Below are positions 55,905 through 64,000 of a DNA stretch of 64,000 nt, one piece after another. This DNA is from Enterococcus sp. CSURQ0835. Its GTDB lineage: Bacteria > Bacillota > Bacilli > Lactobacillales > Enterococcaceae. Position 1 is the stretch's first letter, and every line of letters starts with the position of its first letter. The position numbers were made by a program, and so were the translations under genes. The notes beneath the pieces are model-generated. The model was given only the letters and a program-made list of their open reading frames with translations. It was not told the origin of the DNA and ran no database searches. The stretch is from the NCBI RefSeq assembly GCF_902706605.1, contig NZ_CACSLH010000008.1, positions 1 to 64,000 of the forward strand. The letters run 5' to 3'.

Positions 55905-56336
55905 CTAAAATCCAAAATCGACCATTGTCTCGGCGATATCGTCAAAGTTTTCTTCGGCTTCTTTTGTGAAAGCCTGCCATTTTGCTTGATTCCAAATCTC
56001 AATGCGATTTGCTACTCCGGTGATGACACACTCTTTGTCCAGTTCCGCGTGCTGACGTAATGTTTGGGGAATATTGATCCGCCCTTGTTTATCTAGCTCA
56101 CACTCCGTTGCTGCGGAATAAAAAAAACGAACAAAAGTCCGCGCGTCTTTTTTCGAAAGCGGCATCTCGTTTAATTTCTGTTCTAAGTTCGACCATTCAG
56201 TCATAGGATAACCAAAAAGACAGCCATCCAGACCGCGAGTCACGATGAATTTTTCGCCTAATTGTTCACGTAATTTCGAAGGTACGATTAAACGTCCTTT
56301 TGCATCGATATTATGCTGAAATTCTCCCATGAACAT
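55905..56336 (-). CDS. mraZ: Transcriptional regulator MraZ
   Basis: A 143-residue protein with two tandem AbrB/SpoVT-like beta domains, each with the DxKGR-type signature: [15 protein letters not shown] (about 10-24) and [14 protein letters not shown] (about 89-102). It forms octameric or dodecameric rings that bind GTGG/TGGG repeats upstream of its own operon and regulate the dcw cluster. The ATG at 56336 is chosen since GGGGGAAAG lies 7 bases upstream; an earlier ATG is inside the operator and a later ATG two codons in is less well spaced. The matching operator is visible immediately upstream. Confidence 0.96.
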   Translation of the reverse strand: MFMGEFQHNIDAKGRLIVPSKLREQLGEKFIVTRGLDGCLFGYPMTEWSNLEQKLNEMPLSKKDARTFVRFFYSAATECELDKQGRINIPQTLRQHAELDKECVITGVANRIEIWNQAKWQAFTKEAEENFDDIAETMVDFGF

Positions 56337-56340
56337 CGGC

Positions 56341-56399
56341 TTTCCCCCGTTCCCCCACAATCTAAATTAAGTCTACCACATTCCCCCACAATCTACCAC
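56341..56399 (-). promoter_or_regulatory. MraZ operator: phased GTGG repeats
   Basis: On the minus strand, GTGG occurs at 56396-56399, 56386-56389 and 56376-56379 with an exact 10-base period, and again at 56355-56358, 21 bases further. The element AGATTGTGGGGGAA occurs twice, 31 bases apart (56381-56394 and 56350-56363), and GGGGGA follows once more as part of the RBS. This agrees with known MraZ boxes of direct repeats spaced one helical turn. I could not assign a clear -35/-10 pair in 56400-56470. Confidence 0.75.
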
Positions 56400-56558
56400 C
56401 GTTTATGGGAAAGTCGTTTTTTAGTTTTTTGACCTTTTTTTACCATCCACGAATAACAAACTAATAATAGACTTTTTAAAAACTTTCTCCCGTAATCGAG
56501 CAGCTAACTCTATTTTCTAGCACCAAACTATGTACGACAGGATTACTTTAACAAAGAC

Positions 56559-56594
56559 AGCACCATCACATGATCAATCTCATGCAACAGTGCT
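56559..56594 (-). other. Hairpin between the DUF3397-type gene and mraZ
   Basis: AGCAC/GTGCT outer and CATGA/TCATG inner stems flank a GATTGA loop, on the minus strand. Only a weak T-rich tail follows, so it is at most a poor terminator after the DUF3397-type gene. The rest of 56400-56609 shows no gene. Confidence 0.4.
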
Positions 56595-56609
56595 GGTCAA
56601 AATAGGTAA

Positions 56610-56987
56610 TTAAAGTAAACGGATGAGGCTCATGACGATCAATACTACATACAGCAAACACGTCAATAAAAATGTCAGCCGCCAAAACATCTTGAAAAAA
56701 CGACCGTACACGATCTCCCGATAGCGATACGCGTGAAAGATCACGAGTGCGATCCCTAATAAACAAATCGAAAGTAATACGTAAGGTAAGATCGAAAAAG
56801 GTGCAAATGATTTAGAGATCTCGTGGACGCCGATCAATAAAAAAGGAACGGCGATATCTGGTGCTTTGATTTTAAAGCGTTCTTTTAAATGAAATGTCTC
56901 AACTAAAAATTGCGCTCCAACCATGATGATGACCGGAAAAATATACCAAACTAACAACAGCGGTGAAAATTTTGCCAACGACCCCAT
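56610..56987 (-). CDS. DUF3397 family membrane protein
   Basis: A 125-residue integral membrane protein with four hydrophobic segments (about 8-28, 45-58, 64-85 and 103-124) and short basic loops (HAYRYREIVYGRF). The size, four-TM plan and place just upstream of mraZ match the DUF3397 family, which is common in lactobacilli and enterococci and has no known function. A TATAGT -10-like box lies a little upstream. A link to division is suggested only by position. Confidence 0.75.
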   Translation of the reverse strand: MGSLAKFSPLLLVWYIFPVIIMVGAQFLVETFHLKERFKIKAPDIAVPFLLIGVHEISKSFAPFSILPYVLLSICLLGIALVIFHAYRYREIVYGRFFKMFWRLTFLLTCLLYVVLIVMSLIRLL

Positions 56988-57175
56988 TCCTTCCTCACAA
57001 ACTGATTCTCACTATACGCGATCCTCGTTACAGCTTGATTTCAATTTTACTTTAAGTAGCCGAGATTAAACAAGAATTAAAAATTATTTCAATTTCCGCA
57101 AAAAAGCGTTTCACTATTTCATGTGAGGCTAACTTATAAATTTTATTAATGATTTCATTTTTGCAAAAAGAACAT

Positions 57176-57204
57176 TTGCGCCCAAGCAGGAAACACGCTA
57201 CAAT
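57176..57204 (+). promoter_or_regulatory. Promoter of the DUF4044-type mini-gene
   Basis: -35 TTGCGC (57176-57181), a 17-base spacer and -10 TACAAT (57199-57204), 34 bases upstream of the ATG at 57239. Confidence 0.65.
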
Positions 57205-57238
57205 AGTCACGAAGATTCCGCAAAGGATGGTGAGTGCC

Positions 57239-57358
57239 ATGAATAACAAAAAATCAAACAGCACTTTTTCTAAAGTAACGAAAGTCGTCATCTGGACGAT
57301 GTTGATTTTGACGATCGGCTCCTTAGTGTTCGGAAGTATCGTCAGCGTCTTACAATAA
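57239..57358 (+). CDS. DUF4044-type mini membrane protein
   Basis: A 39-residue protein: a basic, Ser/Lys-rich N-terminus (NNKKSNSTFSKVTK) and one TM helix (VVIWTMLILTIGSLVFGSIVS). It matches the small DUF4044 family in length and shape; these proteins have no known function. The ATG at 57239 has AAGGATGG upstream, and a reading from 57149 lacks family support and an RBS. It has its own promoter and terminator, which supports its being a real gene despite its size. Confidence 0.75.
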   Translation: MNNKKSNSTFSKVTKVVIWTMLILTIGSLVFGSIVSVLQ

Positions 57359-57364
57359 ACAGTT

Positions 57365-57398
57365 AGACCGGCCGCAAATGCGCGGCGGGTCTTTTTTT
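57365..57398 (+). terminator. Terminator after the DUF4044-type gene
   Basis: AGACC and GCCGC pair with GCGGC and GGTCT around a 6-base loop, followed by T7. It begins 6 bases after the stop and faces recN. Confidence 0.85.
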
Positions 57399-57438
57399 AT
57401 GGGTTGAAATTTCCCAACCGTTGCGACAAAAGGAATGA

Positions 57439-59121
57439 TCAAGCCCGATTTTCCGTTTGAGCCATTTCCAATAATTCTTTGGCGTGCTGCAAAGTCAGCG
57501 GCGTGATCTCTGCACCAGCTAGCATCCGGGCGATTTCTTCGATCCGTTCAGCTTCAGAAAGCTCTTCTACTTTTGTGATCGTGCGGCCGGCTTTGACTTC
57601 TTTTTTGATGAAGAGTTGATGGTCAGCACAGGCGGCGACTTGTGGTAAATGGGTGATACACAGCACTTGCGAATTTTGCCCGATCTGGTAGATCTTATCG
57701 GCGATCGCTTGTGCGACCCGACCGCTGACGCCTGTGTCTACCTCATCAAAGACGATACTCGTCAATTCTTGCGTTTTTGAAAAAATCGTTTTAAGGGCTA
57801 GCATCACCCGCGAGATCTCTCCACCTGACGCTACCTTCACTAACGGTTTCAAAGGTTCCCCCGGGTTGGTAGTGATGTAAAACTCCACTTCATCACAACC
57901 GTTTCCACTAAACTCGATCGCTTTGAATTCCACTTTGAAACGCGCATTTTCCATATACAACTCTTTTAATTCATGCTGCACCGCTTTTTCTAATTGTTGT
58001 GCTAACGTCAGCCGCGCGTCGTGAATCGTTTTGGCTTGGACTTGCAACTGTTGCGCCTGCTCGTGTAATTCCACTTCCATTTTTTCTAACTTATCACCAG
58101 AAAAATCTGATTCTAACAACTCTTGGCTGATTTTGTCATAGTAGCTCAAAATCGCTTCAATGGAATCACCGTATTTACGTTTTAGCTGATGGATCAGATC
58201 TAAACGTTCCGCGACAAATTCCAGTTGTTGTTCGTCTAGTTCTAATAGATCCAATTGCCGGCCGATCTGACTAGCCGCATCTTGCAATAAATAATAAGCC
58301 GAATGGACATCATCTGAGATCGTTTGAAAATCAGCATCTAAACCGGCGATCGTTTGGAGCTCTTGACTGGCAGAGCCGATCGCATCTAATGCACTGGCTT
58401 CTTCACTTGTCAACGCCTGATAGCTATAAGACAGCGCGTCGACGATCTTTTGATAATTCACCAGCTTCTCGCGTTCATCTTTTAGTCTTTCTTCTTCTCC
58501 TACTTCAAGTTCAGCAGTCGCGATCTCATCTTGTTGAAAAGTCAACATATCCACGCGTTGTGCAAAAGATTGCTCATTTTTTTGAAAACGGCTGACCTTT
58601 TTACGCAACTCATTGTAGGCAGCAAATGCTTGCTGATAACTTTGGAGTTGCTGTTGAAATTTTTTATCGCCAAAAGCATCCAGCAAACCTAAATGATGTT
58701 CCGGCCGCATCAATTCTTGATGATCGTTTTGACCTTGGATATCCACTAAGAAACGACCAATCCGGCGCAAGTTGGCCAGCGTCACGATCCGTCCATTGAC
58801 TCGGCTGACACTTTTACCCGAAAGATTCAAATCGCGTTGCACAATCAACTGGCCTTCATCGGTCTCGATCCCCAACTCAGCGGCCAGTTCCAAAAACTCA
58901 GTTTGTTTCGGCAGATCAAATAAACCTTCCAACACACAACTTTCACTACCTTGCCGAATATAATCCACCGATGAACGCGCACCGGCCAACAAACTGACAG
59001 CGTCGATGATGATGGATTTCCCTGCACCAGTTTCTCCTGTCAAAGCGGTCATGCCGCCAGTAAATGACAATTGCAAGGTCGAGATGATAGCAAAGTTTTT
59101 GATCGTCAATTCTTGTAACAT
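57439..59121 (-). CDS. recN: DNA repair protein RecN
   Basis: A 560-residue SMC-like ATPase that acts early at double-strand breaks. Walker A is GETGAGKSIIID near residue 30, the ABC signature ASGGEISRVMLAL and Walker B SIVFDEVDTGVSG lie near the C-terminus, and long coiled coils run between about 150 and 390. It follows argR, as in most Firmicutes. GAGGAGAAG precedes the ATG. The 63 bases between argR and recN show no terminator, so read-through is likely. Confidence 0.97.
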   Translation of the reverse strand: MLQELTIKNFAIISTLQLSFTGGMTALTGETGAGKSIIIDAVSLLAGARSSVDYIRQGSESCVLEGLFDLPKQTEFLELAAELGIETDEGQLIVQRDLNLSGKSVSRVNGRIVTLANLRRIGRFLVDIQGQNDHQELMRPEHHLGLLDAFGDKKFQQQLQSYQQAFAAYNELRKKVSRFQKNEQSFAQRVDMLTFQQDEIATAELEVGEEERLKDEREKLVNYQKIVDALSYSYQALTSEEASALDAIGSASQELQTIAGLDADFQTISDDVHSAYYLLQDAASQIGRQLDLLELDEQQLEFVAERLDLIHQLKRKYGDSIEAILSYYDKISQELLESDFSGDKLEKMEVELHEQAQQLQVQAKTIHDARLTLAQQLEKAVQHELKELYMENARFKVEFKAIEFSGNGCDEVEFYITTNPGEPLKPLVKVASGGEISRVMLALKTIFSKTQELTSIVFDEVDTGVSGRVAQAIADKIYQIGQNSQVLCITHLPQVAACADHQLFIKKEVKAGRTITKVEELSEAERIEEIARMLAGAEITPLTLQHAKELLEMAQTENRA

Positions 59122-59184
59122 GGCTTCTCCTCTTTTATAAAGTAGACTCGCTTACCATAAAAAACGGCTAGCGCTTTTTTCGCT

Positions 59185-59634
59185 TTAAGCTTCTTGGCTT
59201 GCACGGATTTTTTCCGCCACAGTTTCAGCGGCTGCTTCGGTTTTAGCGATCATCAAGACGCTGTCGTCATCATTTAAGATCGCGAATAGTTCAAAATAGC
59301 GTTCTAACAAATTAGCGGCCGCTGAAGCATTGCCGGGCAATGTTTTTAAGCTGACAAATTTTTCCATTTGGTCGACTGCTACAAAGGCTTCTTTTAGCAG
59401 ACTCGTCAGTTTATCCGCTAAATTTTCTTCTGTTTGCGCTGGTAAACTGTAGCGGTAGCCACCGTTTCGCGCTGGAACTTTGATCAATTTCATCTCTTTG
59501 ATGTCTCGTGAGATCGTAGCTTGTGTCACTGTGATTCCGCGTTTTTTCAAAATCTCCACGAAGTCTTCTTGCTTTTTGATATCATATTCAGCTAATAATT
59601 GTGTGATCAATTGTTGGCGTTCTAATTTACGCAC
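59185..59634 (-). CDS. argR: ArgR/AhrC family arginine regulator
   Basis: A 149-residue hexameric transcription factor. The N-terminal winged helix contains VTQATISRDIKEM, and the C-terminal domain begins LKTLPGNASAAANLL. In the arginine-binding loop, where family members usually have GDD, this protein has NDDD (AILNDDDSVLM). The two acidic residues are kept; the glycine is not. The GTG at 59634 is preferred, with AGGAG 8 bases upstream and the usual MRKLERQ start. The position between tlyA and recN is the conserved ahrC site; enterococci often have further ArgR paralogues. Confidence 0.92.
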   Translation of the reverse strand: MRKLERQQLITQLLAEYDIKKQEDFVEILKKRGITVTQATISRDIKEMKLIKVPARNGGYRYSLPAQTEENLADKLTSLLKEAFVAVDQMEKFVSLKTLPGNASAAANLLERYFELFAILNDDDSVLMIAKTEAAAETVAEKIRASQEA

Positions 59635-59685
59635 ATTTCCCACTCCTAATGTAATGCGGTTTTCTTTTGTAGCCTGCTAGTAATT

Positions 59686-60507
59686 CTAAGCCCGTTCTAA
59701 CTGTTCATGGGCTGCTTTTACCACTTCAGTCAGTGAGATTTTGGGCTCTAGTTGTCCAGTTCCATCGACGGAACGCAAATGAGCCAAAAATTCGATGTTC
59801 CCCTCGCCGCCAGTGATCGGTGAATAGGTTAATTCCGGAATATCAAACCCTGCCGCCTGCGCAAATTCTGTCACTTCTGTCAGCACTTTGACGTGGGTTT
59901 TCGGATCACGCACGATTCCTTTTTTGCCGACGAATTCTTTGCCCGCTTCAAATTGCGGTTTGATCAGCGCGATCACATCGCCGCCTTCCACTAAAATAGC
60001 GTGGAGCGGCGGCAAGATCAATTTCAACGAGATAAAGGAGACATCAATCGTTGCAAACTGCGGCTGACCCGCTGTGAAATCGGCTGGCTGACTGTAGCGA
60101 AAGTTCGTGCGTTCCATCACGATCACGCGTGGATCTTGGCGTAATTTCCACGCTAACTGATTTTGGCCGACATCTAGCGCATAACTCAAACGCGCGCCAT
60201 TTTGTAACGCCGCATCGGTAAAGCCACCGGTAGACGAGCCGATATCCAAGATGATCTTATCTTTGACTGTGATATCAAAATCATGTAACGCCTTCTCCAA
60301 TTTCAAGCCGCCGCGGGATACATAGCGCAAACTTTGACCTTTGACAGTCAATCGAGTGTCGCTGGCGATTTTTTCTCCTGGCTTATCGAACCGCTCATTA
60401 TTTTTTTGATTGTAAACTTGACCCGCCATCACCGCTCGTTTGGCTTTTTCTCGTGTTTCAAACAAACCTTGGTCAAACGCCAAAACATCTACGCGTTCTT
60501 TTTTCAT
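59686..60507 (-). CDS. TlyA family 16S/23S rRNA methyltransferase
   Basis: A 273-residue protein with an N-terminal S4 RNA-binding domain (about 4-65: FDQGLFETREKAKRAVMAG) and an FtsJ-type methyltransferase domain. The SAM motif is LDIGSSTGGFTDAALQ near residue 92, followed by YALDVGQNQ and catalytic-tetrad-compatible Lys and Asp residues. TlyA enzymes 2'-O-methylate cytidines in rRNA; the haemolysin label is historical. It lies between ispA and argR in the conserved order. Confidence 0.92.
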   Translation of the reverse strand: MKKERVDVLAFDQGLFETREKAKRAVMAGQVYNQKNNERFDKPGEKIASDTRLTVKGQSLRYVSRGGLKLEKALHDFDITVKDKIILDIGSSTGGFTDAALQNGARLSYALDVGQNQLAWKLRQDPRVIVMERTNFRYSQPADFTAGQPQFATIDVSFISLKLILPPLHAILVEGGDVIALIKPQFEAGKEFVGKKGIVRDPKTHVKVLTEVTEFAQAAGFDIPELTYSPITGGEGNIEFLAHLRSVDGTGQLEPKISLTEVVKAAHEQLERA

Positions 60508-60563
60508 CGTCTTTTGCTCCTATCTTGTCAAACAAAGCGCTCCGTTCAAAACTTTCATACGTG

Positions 60564-61427
60564 CTACAACGCTAAAGCTGTTACCACTTCTTGTAACGCT
60601 TGCGGGTTGAAAGTTGCGGTCTGGGCTAAATCAGTCAGTAACGTTCCAGCTTGAGCTAGTTCAGTCGCCAACGCTTTTTTCGCTTCCGCCAATCCTAACA
60701 AAGCCGGGTACGTACTTTTAGCAGCTGCTGCATCTTTGCCGGCCGTTTTACCTAATTCTTCTGTCGTAGCTAGCACATCCAACAGATCATCGCGAATCTG
60801 AAAAGCTAAACCAAGATGGTGTCCTAGTTCAGCTAATCTTTCCAACACGTAATCCGTCTGATCCGCTAAAATTCCGCCAGCCAATAAGCCATAAGTTAAC
60901 AATGCCCCCGTTTTACCTTGGTGGATCTTTTGCAATTGACTGAGAGGGATTGGGTGATCTTCAGCTTGAATGTCTCCGGCTTGACCGGCCACCATGCCAG
61001 CAGTTCCGGCAGCTTGAGCTAATTTTTGCAGTAATAAAACCGTTTTATCGCTTGGAAGTTCTGCTTCACTAATTAATTGAAATGCCGCAGTCAGCAACCC
61101 ATCACCCGCTAAGATCGCCAGCGCTTCCCCAAATTTTTTATGATTCGTCGGCAAGCCGCGGCGCAAGTCATCATTATCCATTGCCGGTAGATCGTCATGA
61201 ATCAACGAATAAGTGTGGATCATTTCTAAAGCCGCCGCAACTTGGACCGCGCCAGTCGTGATCGGTTTATCAAATGCTGTCACCGTCGCGAGGACGAGCC
61301 GAGGCCGCAATCGTTTGCCACCTGCTTCAACTGAATACAACATGCTTTCTTTCAACCGTTCATCAGTCGTGTTTGCAGTGATAAAGCGCGTCATCTCTTG
61401 TTCAACTAACGTCAGCTCAGGTAGCAT
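60564..61427 (-). CDS. ispA: Farnesyl/geranyl diphosphate synthase
   Basis: Makes C15 (or C10-C20) prenyl diphosphate from IPP and DMAPP, the precursor for undecaprenyl phosphate used by MraY and the TagO/WecA-type enzyme here. The protein is about 287 residues. The first aspartate-rich motif is [10 protein letters not shown] near residue 82 and the second is FQIRDDLLD near 220. The ATG at 61427 has GAGGAGGCAGGAG in front and overlaps the end of xseB by 11 bases. It is in its standard place after xseB. Confidence 0.95.
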   Translation of the reverse strand: MLPELTLVEQEMTRFITANTTDERLKESMLYSVEAGGKRLRPRLVLATVTAFDKPITTGAVQVAAALEMIHTYSLIHDDLPAMDNDDLRRGLPTNHKKFGEALAILAGDGLLTAAFQLISEAELPSDKTVLLLQKLAQAAGTAGMVAGQAGDIQAEDHPIPLSQLQKIHQGKTGALLTYGLLAGGILADQTDYVLERLAELGHHLGLAFQIRDDLLDVLATTEELGKTAGKDAAAAKSTYPALLGLAEAKKALATELAQAGTLLTDLAQTATFNPQALQEVVTALAL

Positions 61428-61650
61428 CTCCTGCCTCCTCTGAATCAAACGGCACTTCTTCATCGGTTTCAGTCATCATTTTCGTCAAAGTTTTTTCCGC
61501 TTTCGTCAACGTATCTTGGCACTGTTTACTTAAAACCATACCTTTTTGAAACGCGCTCAACGCTTCTTCTAACGGAACATCGCCCCGTTCTAATTGTGTG
61601 ACGATCTGTTCTAATTGCGCTAATGATTCTTCAAAGCTTTGTTTTTCCAT
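61417..61650 (-). CDS. xseB: Exodeoxyribonuclease VII small subunit
   Basis: A 77-residue helical subunit that coats the catalytic XseA subunit. The conserved [20 protein letters not shown] is at the N-terminus and a second coiled helix follows, with an acidic tail. It starts directly after the xseA stop, and the ispA start lies within its last codons, so three genes are coupled. Confidence 0.95.
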   Translation of the reverse strand: MEKQSFEESLAQLEQIVTQLERGDVPLEEALSAFQKGMVLSKQCQDTLTKAEKTLTKMMTETDEEVPFDSEEAGDAT

Positions 61651-62985
61651 TTAGTCTTCTTCCTTTTTTATCGCTGTGATTTGGGCTTGCGCCGTCCCAT
61701 CGGCAAAGTGGATCGTAACAGGTTCTTTTTTCAATTGAGCCACCGAATGGATGACTTGTTTTTCTTGCACCGTATACGTATAGCCGCGTCCCATGATCTT
61801 GAGCGGGCTCAATAAATCTAACGCATTGATGGCTTGTTTTAGCCGTTGATTTTTTTGTTCTACGTAATTGTTCATTTGTTCTTGCAATCGCTGATCTAAA
61901 TAAGTCACCGTCTGAAGAGCTTGCGCGACTTGATTTTTAGGGGTGACTTGCTCTAACCGGGCTGTCTGTTGCAGTAATTCTTTTTCTTTTTGATGAACTT
62001 GTAATGTCAAACTTTGCTGCAACCGTTGTTTCAATGTGTCCAGCTGCACAGTTTGCGCTTCATACAAACGTTGCGGCTGCCGAAAAATATAGGATTCTTT
62101 CACATGGGCAAAACGAGCTTTTTTTCGTTCCATTTGATTTAAAAAAGCTTGTTCTAGTCGACTTTGTTTTTCCTTGATCCGCAACACTTCTTCTGATAAG
62201 ACCGGTACCGCTAATTCTGCCGCCGCGGTAGGCGTGGCCGCCCGCACATCTGCCACTAGATCAGCGATCGTCGTGTCTGTCTCATGCCCGACTGATGAAA
62301 TCACCGGAATTGGACAATCCACGATCGCACGCGCGACTTTTTCTTCATTAAATGACCACAGATCTTCAATCGAACCGCCACCGCGCCCGATGATCAACGT
62401 GTCAAAATCCCCAATGGCTTCTGCGCGCTGAATATTTTTGATAATACTAGGCGCGGAATTTTCACCTTGGACGACCGTTGGAAACAACACTAGCTGGACG
62501 ATCGGATAACGTCGCTGCACTGTCGTCATAATGTCACGAATCACCGCGCCTGACGGACTAGTCAAGACAGCGATTTTTTTCGGAAATCGTGGTAAGTTTT
62601 TTTTCGGTAAGTTGAATAAGCCTTCCCGATTCAATTTGTCTTTCAATTCAGCTAGTGCCTGGTACAAAGCCCCAACACCATCTGGTTCCATGTGTTCAAT
62701 GGCGATCTGGTAATTCCCACTGGCTTCATACAGTGTGATCCGGCCCACCACGAGCACTTTCATGCCTTCTTTTGGCGTGAATTTTAATTTTTGGAACGCT
62801 CCTTTGAACATCACCGCACTGATCTTGGCACGGTCGTCTTTTAAACTAAAATATTGATGGTTTGGCCGTAAACGAAAATTTGAGATCTCACCCGTCAAAT
62901 AAACGCGTTCCAAGTATGGATCAACATCAAATTTGCGCTTGATATATTTCGTCAACGCACTGACGGTTAAATAATCTTGGCTCAT
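61651..62985 (-). CDS. xseA: Exodeoxyribonuclease VII large subunit
   Basis: The 444-residue catalytic subunit of a single-strand exonuclease. An N-terminal OB fold (about 20-105: VYLTGEISNFRLRPN) binds DNA. The catalytic region includes TSPSGAVIRDIM and GRGGGSIEDLWSFN with SVGHETD. Long coiled coils from about 265 to 390 bind XseB. It starts one base after the folD stop; AGGTGAATAG precedes the ATG. Confidence 0.97.
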   Translation of the reverse strand: MSQDYLTVSALTKYIKRKFDVDPYLERVYLTGEISNFRLRPNHQYFSLKDDRAKISAVMFKGAFQKLKFTPKEGMKVLVVGRITLYEASGNYQIAIEHMEPDGVGALYQALAELKDKLNREGLFNLPKKNLPRFPKKIAVLTSPSGAVIRDIMTTVQRRYPIVQLVLFPTVVQGENSAPSIIKNIQRAEAIGDFDTLIIGRGGGSIEDLWSFNEEKVARAIVDCPIPVISSVGHETDTTIADLVADVRAATPTAAAELAVPVLSEEVLRIKEKQSRLEQAFLNQMERKKARFAHVKESYIFRQPQRLYEAQTVQLDTLKQRLQQSLTLQVHQKEKELLQQTARLEQVTPKNQVAQALQTVTYLDQRLQEQMNNYVEQKNQRLKQAINALDLLSPLKIMGRGYTYTVQEKQVIHSVAQLKKEPVTIHFADGTAQAQITAIKKEED

Positions 62986-63840
62986 CTATTCACCTAGTTC
63001 CTGCCGCCGACACGCTTCGACTGTTTGCTGCATCAACATCGTGATCGTCATCGGACCCACTCCGCGGGGTACTGGCGTGATAAAGCTTGCCAGTGGTTCG
63101 ACCTCAGCAAAATTCACATCACCTTGCAGTTTGCCATTTGCATCCCGGTTCATTCCGACATCGATCACGACGGCCCCAGGTTTGATGAATTCTTGCGTGA
63201 CAAAATTACCTTGACCGATCGCTACGACTAAAATATCGGCTTCCCGTGCTAATGCCGCTAGATTTTTCGTTTTAGAATGGGCGATCGTCACCGTAGCATC
63301 TGCTGCTAACAACAAATGCGCCATCGGTTTACCGACGATATTGCTCCGCCCGATGATCAACGCTCGTTTACCAGCTAATTCAATCTCATACGCTTCAAAC
63401 ATTTTCATGATCCCATAGGGCGTGCAAGGAATCGTCTCTGGGACCCCAGCAAATAAGCGTCCTAAATTCAGCGGATGGAACCCATCGACATCTTTATGAG
63501 GATCAATGGCAAGTAGGACTTTTTCTTCATCAATGTGCTTAGGCAACGGCAATTGAACTAAGATCCCATGGTAAGCAGGATCGTCATTAAATGTCTCGAT
63601 GGCTTCTAACAATTCCAATTCAGACACATCCGCTGGGTAGCGCATGACCTTGGAGCGTAAGCCGATCCTTTCGGCAGCCAATTGTTTATTCTTCACATAG
63701 ATCTGGCTAGGTCCTTCCTCGCCGACTAATAACACGACTAGTCCGGGACGAATCCCTTGTGCTTCGAGCGCCTTGACCTCTGAAGCAGTCTGCTGTTGTA
63801 ATTTTTCCGCTAATTCTTTTCCGTTGATGATAGTTCCCAT
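62986..63840 (-). CDS. folD: Methylenetetrahydrofolate dehydrogenase/cyclohydrolase
   Basis: A bifunctional 284-residue enzyme that interconverts methylene-, methenyl- and formyl-THF in one-carbon metabolism. The catalytic lysine is in YVKNKQLAAE, the VQLPLPKH and DVDGFHPLN motifs are clear, and the Rossmann loop GRSNIVGKP is near 165. The C-terminal PRGVGPMTI signature is complete. The ATG at 63840 is preferred to an in-frame TTG at 63855, which overlaps the GGAAGTGAG RBS. Confidence 0.97.
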   Translation of the reverse strand: MGTIINGKELAEKLQQQTASEVKALEAQGIRPGLVVLLVGEEGPSQIYVKNKQLAAERIGLRSKVMRYPADVSELELLEAIETFNDDPAYHGILVQLPLPKHIDEEKVLLAIDPHKDVDGFHPLNLGRLFAGVPETIPCTPYGIMKMFEAYEIELAGKRALIIGRSNIVGKPMAHLLLAADATVTIAHSKTKNLAALAREADILVVAIGQGNFVTQEFIKPGAVVIDVGMNRDANGKLQGDVNFAEVEPLASFITPVPRGVGPMTITMLMQQTVEACRRQELGE

Positions 63841-63907
63841 CTGACTCACTTCCAATTTTGATTTGATTAACTTTTGTCCGCTCAGCTGTTGCTAAAACGG
63901 AGCCTGA

Positions 63908-63935
63908 TAGTCACGTTGCTTAGTCAAACGTTGCT
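63908..63935. repeat. Tandem direct repeat upstream of folD
   Basis: TAGTCACGTTGCT (63908-63920) and TAGTCAAACGTTGCT (63921-63935) are adjacent near-identical copies, differing by a 2-base insertion. They lie 68-95 bases upstream of the folD start. No other feature is visible in 63841-64000. Confidence 0.45.
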
Positions 63936-64000
63936 GATTTATTTTTTCTAAGTTGAGCGAACTACATGCATCTAGTCTTCATTTTATGGATTTCTTTTCC

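Noticed and set aside
56400-56470. A sigma-A promoter for mraZ
   Set aside because: Several A/T-rich hexamers are present but none forms a convincing -35/-10 pair at 16-18 bases, so no promoter was called.
57052-57291. A 79-codon minus-strand reading frame with a hydrophobic stretch and CSFC
   Set aside because: It has no RBS, is antisense to the DUF4044-type gene and its promoter, and its hydrophobicity mirrors that gene. Treated as a shadow.

Overview
The window looks like chromosomal core DNA of an Enterococcus or a close relative in the Enterococcaceae. The evidence is the gene content: an epa-type rhamnopolysaccharide locus with dTDP-rhamnose genes, the Gram-positive dcw order mraZ-rsmH-ftsL-pbp2X-mraY-murD-murG-divIB-ftsA-ftsZ-ylmE-sepF-ylmG-ylmH-divIVA, a T-box in front of ileS, and low-GC Firmicute ribosome-binding sites and promoters. 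The species cannot be fixed from the sequence alone. Most genes lie on the minus strand, so the minus strand is probably the leading strand here. I see no prophage, insertion sequence, CRISPR array or rRNA. There is one tRNA, tRNA-Arg(CCT).

Region 1 (about 0.1-18.1 kb, minus) is the cell-wall rhamnopolysaccharide locus. A TagO/WecA-type initiating enzyme is followed by two GT2 transferases, rfbA-rfbC-rfbB-rfbD (dTDP-L-rhamnose), a third GT2, a large GT-C-like membrane protein and an O-antigen-ligase/polymerase-like protein. After a terminator and a fresh promoter comes an export module: a Wzm/Wzt-type ABC transporter, a methyltransferase-glycosyltransferase fusion and a double-GT2 protein. 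Together they would start the chain on undecaprenyl phosphate, extend it with rhamnose, flip it and attach it to the wall.

Region 2 (18.2-26.7 kb) holds short housekeeping units: a YihY membrane protein and methionine aminopeptidase (minus); flavodoxin, an M29 aminopeptidase, an HhH-GPD glycosylase and a zinc-ribbon protein (plus); tRNA-Arg, a DEAD-box helicase, a Gfo/Idh oxidoreductase and sfsA (minus); and a secreted DUF4828-type protein (plus).

Region 3 (26.8-38.4 kb) is metabolic and accessory: glutamate synthase gltB-gltD, a DtxR-family regulator, zwf, and a 1016-residue secreted modular repeat protein. A 12-base motif is shared by the gltB and zwf promoter regions, joining an NADPH consumer to an NADPH producer.

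Region 4 (38.6-56.4 kb) is ileS with its T-box leader, then the division and cell-wall cluster running back to mraZ. A clear set of MraZ-type GTGG repeats lies upstream of mraZ. Region 5 (56.6-63.8 kb) has two small membrane proteins (DUF3397 and DUF4044 types) and the conserved run folD-xseA-xseB-ispA-tlyA-argR-recN.

Most of the window is well-understood core genome. I did not find a convincing new multi-gene system. The best leads are the shared gltB/zwf motif, the modular surface protein, the methyltransferase-GT fusion that is a partly decayed paralogue of its neighbour, an inverted repeat between sfsA and the DUF4828 gene, and structured leaders in front of the epa and ftsA genes.
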